64,000 nucleotides of DNA from Rhizobium lusitanum (lineage in GTDB: Bacteria > Pseudomonadota > Alphaproteobacteria > Rhizobiales > Rhizobiaceae), in NCBI RefSeq assembly GCF_014189535.1, contig NZ_CP050308.1, positions 2,269,501 to 2,333,500 of the forward strand. Reading direction: 5' to 3'. Numbering within the stretch: position 1 is the stretch's first letter; each line of letters starts with the position of its first letter. Under the pieces are notes generated by a model. The model did not search any database and was not told the DNA's origin. It saw nothing but the letters and a program-made list of their open reading frames with translations. Made by a program: the position numbers and the translations under genes. Positions 60,237 to 64,000 of the stretch are shown here, piece by piece.

Positions 60237-60422
60237 TTATGCGCTTTCCTTCGGCGTCAGAACCTGACGACCGCGGTACATGCCTGTCTTCAGGTCGATG
60301 TGGTGCGGGCGACGCAGTTCGCCGGAGTTCTTGTCTTCAACGTAGGTCGAAGCCTTCAGCGCATCAGCCGAACGGCGCATACCGCGCTTGGAAGGGCTAG
60401 TTTTTCTCTTCGGTACAGCCAT
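60237..60422 (-). CDS. rpmF: 50S ribosomal protein L32
   Basis: A 61-residue ribosomal protein: [20 protein letters not shown] at the start and [10 protein letters not shown] in the middle identify L32 of alphaproteobacteria, which lacks the zinc cysteines of other bacteria. The start is ATG 60422; a longer open frame to 60485 is not the natural N-terminus. Confidence 0.96.
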   Translation of the reverse strand: MAVPKRKTSPSKRGMRRSADALKASTYVEDKNSGELRRPHHIDLKTGMYRGRQVLTPKESA

Positions 60423-60601
60423 TTTCGTTACTCCACTTTGCGGACGAAACATGTCAGCGGCCAGCCAGGCGGCCGAAACAGACATGGATCAATTTCGGAA
60501 TTTGGTCGGGCTTATACATACCTTGCGGGGCTTTGACCAGTCCCTCACAGCATTTTTTGCCCGCGCCACCGGATTCAGACGGATTGAAGCCGAATCAGCG
60601 A

Positions 60602-61252
60602 TCAGGCTTCATCTACGCCCACGATCCACGTCTCTTCAAGCGCCGCTTTTTCCCATTTCTGCCAAGCGGGCAGTGCTTTCATCGTCGCCATGTAGTCCAG
60701 CGTGTCGGCAGAGCTCACCAGGTCATAAATCTCGAAGCGGCTGACGACCGGCGCGAACATCGCATCGGCAGCGGAAAACGCGCCAAACAGGAAAGGGCCG
60801 CCGGAACGATCCCGCGCCTCGCGCCAGATCGTCTCGATGCGCGCCACGTCGTCCATGACGCCTTGCGGCAGATCGAGACGGCGGCCGGTCGGACGGCGCA
60901 TGTTCATCGGGCAGGCACCGCGCAGGGCACTGAAACCGGCCAGCATCTCCATGCCGTAGGACCGTGCAATCGCGCGCGCCTGCCGATCCCCAGGCCAGAG
61001 CCCCACTTCAGGAAAAAGCTCGGCCGCATATTCGATGATCGCCAGCGATTCCCAGACCTTGAACCCGCCATGAACCAGCATCGGCACCTTGCCCGTCGGC
61101 GAGACCGCACGGATGTCCGGGTTGCCGGCCTCGAAATCGAAAGGGATGAGCACCTCCTGGAAAGGGACGCCGCAACCCTCCAGCGCAATCCATGGTCGGA
61201 ACGACCAGGAGGAATAGTTCTTGTTACCGATATAGAGGGTCAGTCTGTCCAT
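60602..61252 (-). CDS. Glutathione S-transferase family protein
   Basis: A 216-residue GST: thioredoxin-like N-terminal domain (LYIGNKNYSSWSFRPWIAL with a candidate catalytic serine, and TGKVPMLVHGGFKVWESLAIIEYAAE with the glutathione-binding ES pair), then an all-helical C-terminal domain. ATG 61252 (MDRLTLYIG) is preferred to the upstream frame at 61354. It stands alone between rpmF and mtgA. Substrate unknown. Confidence 0.87.
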   Translation of the reverse strand: MDRLTLYIGNKNYSSWSFRPWIALEGCGVPFQEVLIPFDFEAGNPDIRAVSPTGKVPMLVHGGFKVWESLAIIEYAAELFPEVGLWPGDRQARAIARSYGMEMLAGFSALRGACPMNMRRPTGRRLDLPQGVMDDVARIETIWREARDRSGGPFLFGAFSAADAMFAPVVSRFEIYDLVSSADTLDYMATMKALPAWQKWEKAALEETWIVGVDEA

Positions 61253-61363
61253 GGTTCGTCCCTTTTCGTCCTCGAAAGGCCGCCGGCGCAATTCGAGCAA
61301 ACGTCCTATTTTTAGCTGAAAATGCCAGATGTCAGCCGCACGATCGAACGACAAGTTCTGATA

Positions 61364-62074
61364 TCAGTTATAAAGGCATTTGATGTACTCGCCGGAATTC
61401 GCCGCTCGCCGCTGGATCAGCGAGGCGAGCTGGCGCAGCCCACGTCCCGGCTTGCTCGCCACCCGGTCGATCGGATTGGGCAGGGAGACGGCGAGAAGGG
61501 CAGCTTGGCGAGCGTTGAGCTTCGAGGCCGGCACCTTGAAATGATAGCGCGCGGCAGCCTCGATGCCGTAAATGCCCGGCCCCCATTCGGCGATGTTCAG
61601 ATAGACTTCCATCATCCGCCGCTTCGACCAGACGAAGGAGGAGGACACGGACAGCGGCAGCTCCATCGCCTTGCGCACAAACGAGCGGCCGTTCCAGAGA
61701 AAAAGATTCTTCGAGGTCTGCATCGGGATCGTGCTGCCACCGCGCGTGGATTGGCCCTTCAGCGTCTGCTGCGCGAGCGCGCGCATCTCACCCCAGTCTA
61801 CACCCCCGTGAAAACAGAATTGCCCGTCCTCGGACGCCATGACCGATCGCACCAGCACCGGCGATATCTCGTCGAAGGAAACCCATCGGCGGTCATACCC
61901 CTGAAAGGTCACGGCATCGCGCAGCATAAGGGTCGAAACCGGATGGACGAAGGGCAGGATGTAGAGAACGATGAGCACATAGGGCAGCAGCAGCAAACCG
62001 ACGACGACGAGGGCGATGCGCTGCGGGAGCGGACGGGCCATAAACCGCGCAAGCAGGGCCGACCGTCTTGGCAT
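61364..62074 (-). CDS. mtgA: Monofunctional biosynthetic peptidoglycan transglycosylase
   Basis: A 236-residue GT51 glycosyltransferase that polymerises lipid II into glycan strands. One N-terminal membrane helix ([21 protein letters not shown]) is followed by the catalytic domain: [14 protein letters not shown] with the catalytic Glu, [16 protein letters not shown], and [21 protein letters not shown] 62074 is preceded by AGGAGGAA. The open frame extends much further upstream, but that part is shadow of the intergenic region. Confidence 0.93.
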   Translation of the reverse strand: MPRRSALLARFMARPLPQRIALVVVGLLLLPYVLIVLYILPFVHPVSTLMLRDAVTFQGYDRRWVSFDEISPVLVRSVMASEDGQFCFHGGVDWGEMRALAQQTLKGQSTRGGSTIPMQTSKNLFLWNGRSFVRKAMELPLSVSSSFVWSKRRMMEVYLNIAEWGPGIYGIEAAARYHFKVPASKLNARQAALLAVSLPNPIDRVASKPGRGLRQLASLIQRRAANSGEYIKCLYN

Positions 62075-62291
62075 CTCGGCTTCCTCCTCGCTGTCCGTCG
62101 ATATGTCCAATTGCCGAAGGTCCACCATCACCCCATCCCGGAACATGCCTTGCACATTCGGGGAACGCGCTGGGAATGCTCCAATCGTCATACCGTCTAC
62201 ACAAAGCGATGACCAGAGTGCGACGAAATTCCCCTCCGGGCTGTTGACAATTCCCGTTGCCAGCGACCGGCACTCATGCCAAACAGCGGCC

Positions 62292-63203
62292 ATGGACAGC
62301 ACCTCCTCCTTCGAACATCGCCTCAGGGACAATGCCGGCAAGGTCGAGGCTGTGCTGAGCCGACTTCTCGCCGATGCCCGCCTGGACGACGAGATCGCCC
62401 GCCCTGCCCGCCTGCTGGAGGCGATGCGCCATGGCGTGCTGAACGGCGGCAAGCGGCTGAGGCCTTTTCTGGTGATGGAGACCGCGGCACTTCTCGGCGG
62501 CAACGGCGATGCGGCGCTACGGATCGGTGCGGCACTCGAATGCGTTCACTGCTATTCCCTGGTGCATGACGACCTGCCGGCCATGGATGACGACGATCTG
62601 CGCCGCGGCCAGCCGACCGTCCATATCGCCTTCGACTACGCAACGGCGATCCTTGCCGGCGACAGCCTGCTGACCTACGCCTTCGATATCATCGCCGCTC
62701 CTGAAACGGAGCTGCCAGCAGACCGTAAGATGGAGCTCGTGCTGGCGCTGTCTCGCGCCGCCGGTATCGGCGGCATGGCCGGCGGCCAGGCGCTCGATCT
62801 CGCCGCCGAGAAAGTGACGCCGGACGAACGGGGCATCACCACGCTGCAGGCCATGAAGACCGGCGCGCTGATCCGCTACGCCTGCGAAGCCGGCGCCATC
62901 ATTGCCGGCTCATCGGCCGGGGACCGGCAACGACTGCGCAGCTTCGGCGAAAAGATCGGGCTTGCCTTCCAGCTTGCCGACGACCTCCTCGACCTCACCG
63001 CCGACGCCGCCACCATGGGCAAGGCAACCGGCAAGGATGCCGCGCGCGGCAAGGGCACGCTGGTGGCGCTACACGGCCAGGCATGGGCCGAGACGACACT
63101 TGCAAGACTGGTGCGCGAAGCAACGGAGCTGCTGTCTCCCTATGGGGAAAAGGCGGTCATCCTGATCGAGACCGCGCGTTTCGTGGCAAACCGGAAGAGC
63201 TGA
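62292..63203 (+). CDS. ispA: Polyprenyl synthase (farnesyl/geranyl diphosphate synthase type)
   Basis: A 303-residue short-chain trans-prenyl diphosphate synthase. The first aspartate-rich motif is [17 protein letters not shown], the second is FQLADDLLD, and [10 protein letters not shown] is the substrate-binding block. IspA-type enzymes make farnesyl diphosphate, precursor of quinones and undecaprenyl carrier. ATG 62292 is the natural start; longer frames lie over mtgA. It is divergent from mtgA, whose lipid carrier depends on this pathway. Confidence 0.9.
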   Translation: MDSTSSFEHRLRDNAGKVEAVLSRLLADARLDDEIARPARLLEAMRHGVLNGGKRLRPFLVMETAALLGGNGDAALRIGAALECVHCYSLVHDDLPAMDDDDLRRGQPTVHIAFDYATAILAGDSLLTYAFDIIAAPETELPADRKMELVLALSRAAGIGGMAGGQALDLAAEKVTPDERGITTLQAMKTGALIRYACEAGAIIAGSSAGDRQRLRSFGEKIGLAFQLADDLLDLTADAATMGKATGKDAARGKGTLVALHGQAWAETTLARLVREATELLSPYGEKAVILIETARFVANRKS

Positions 63204-63329
63204 GCCTTCGCTTCAGGCGTTATTGGATCGCCGGACATGTCCCCGTGACAAGAAATCGCGTGGAAAATGGGTGACCTCCCTGCCTTTCCGTGGCAGATAT
63301 CGTCGCCTGAAATCCCCCGGAGCTATCCC

Positions 63330-63971
63330 ATGCATGAGGCGCTCGCCTATCTGCCGCAGATCTTGCCGGCCTATATCGCCTATATCATCGCCGTCGTCAG
63401 TCCCGGACCGGCGATCATGGCCATCATCGCCACGTCGATGACGCATGGCCGCAAGTCGGGCATGGCGATCTCGCTCGGTATCTTCGGCGGCTCGCTGACC
63501 TGGGCGATCGCGGCGGCCGCCGGGCTTGCGACCCTATTGCATAGCTATGCGATCGCGCTCGAGATTCTGAAAGTCTTCGGCGGGCTCTATCTGCTCTATC
63601 TCGCCTACAAGGCATTGCGCGCCGCGCGCGCAAGCGGCGACTTGCAAGCGGCCGTGACGGAGGCAAAAGCACCAAGCTACAGATCGCTGATCCTGCGCGG
63701 CTACGGCATCCACGTCACCAATCCGAAGGCGATCTTCGCCTGGCTCGCCATCATCGCGCTCGGCATGCCGCAGGGCGCACCGGCCTCGGTTGCTGTGCTG
63801 ATCATAGCGGTCTGCGGAACGACCGGCTTTATCGCCTTCATGGGCTATGCGCTGCTGTTCTCGACGCCGCATGCGCTGAAGATCTACAGGAGCGCGCGCC
63901 GCTGGATCGAAGGCGCGATGGCCGGCTTCTATTGCTTTGCCGGCATCAAGCTGCTGACCAGCAACATCTAA
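63330..63971 (+). CDS. LysE family amino acid exporter
   Basis: A 213-residue transporter with about six membrane segments. The opening helix IAYIIAVVSPGPAIMAIIATSMTHGRKSGMAIS is the LysE/RhtB signature. ATG 63330 has CGGAG upstream; the open frame reaches 63267 without a ribosome site. Such proteins export amino acids or their derivatives. It follows the polyprenyl synthase gene by 126 bp. Confidence 0.9.
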   Translation: MHEALAYLPQILPAYIAYIIAVVSPGPAIMAIIATSMTHGRKSGMAISLGIFGGSLTWAIAAAAGLATLLHSYAIALEILKVFGGLYLLYLAYKALRAARASGDLQAAVTEAKAPSYRSLILRGYGIHVTNPKAIFAWLAIIALGMPQGAPASVAVLIIAVCGTTGFIAFMGYALLFSTPHALKIYRSARRWIEGAMAGFYCFAGIKLLTSNI

Positions 63972-64000
63972 GGCAAGATTTGGCGGCGGATCACTCCGCC

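Overview
The window looks like a stretch of the main chromosome of a Rhizobiaceae alphaproteobacterium (Rhizobium/Agrobacterium type). It has high GC and GC-rich third codon positions. It carries a SAM-II riboswitch before metA, the run rpoH2 - carD - fdxA - S4 protein - SUV3-like helicase, phbB/phbA/phaR, and rhizobial palindromic intergenic elements. I saw no rRNA, tRNA, CRISPR, prophage or insertion sequence. Functions are read from motifs and family knowledge; no database search was run.

Layout. 0-2 kb: end of an unknown gene, a 2-hydroxyacid dehydrogenase and a lytic-transglycosylase lipoprotein. 2-13.4 kb: a sugar catabolic divergon under a TetR regulator. It has an ABC importer, four Gfo/Idh/MocA oxidoreductases and an enolase-superfamily enzyme, with matching 18-bp operators on both sides of tetR. 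13.6-19.4 kb: a tightly packed leftward operon of carrier protein, acyl-CoA dehydrogenase-like protein, amino acid:carrier-protein ligase, DUF1839 protein and GH2 glycosidase. Its physiological role is unknown and it is the best candidate here for an undescribed pathway. 19.7-22.6 kb: epmB, epmA and efp (EF-P and its lysylation enzymes). 22.7-24.5 kb: a BacA-like ABC protein with a degraded ATPase domain. 24.7-28.3 kb: MoxR AAA+ and VWA genes split by a Nudix gene and riboswitch-controlled metA. 28.5-33.4 kb: aldose epimerase and a GntR-controlled amino-sugar operon. 33.4-37.7 kb: an RND efflux pair. 38-40.6 kb: ABC-F and thiamine pyrophosphokinase. 40.6-42.9 kb: a MarR/MFS divergent pair. 43-46.5 kb: TPP riboswitch and thiBPQ. 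46.8-55 kb: M48 protease, rpoH2, carD, fdxA, S4 protein and helicase. 55-57 kb: a 1.2-kb noncoding region with four diverged repeats packed with GANTC (CcrM) sites, then three small envelope-type proteins. 57-64 kb: PHB genes, rpmF, GST, mtgA, a polyprenyl synthase and a LysE exporter.

Four genes (epmA, thiB, a glycine-zipper lipoprotein and phbA) each carry one single-base frameshift; each is repaired by adding or removing one base. Because conserved genes are affected, sequence error is more likely than decay, but real mutation is not excluded.
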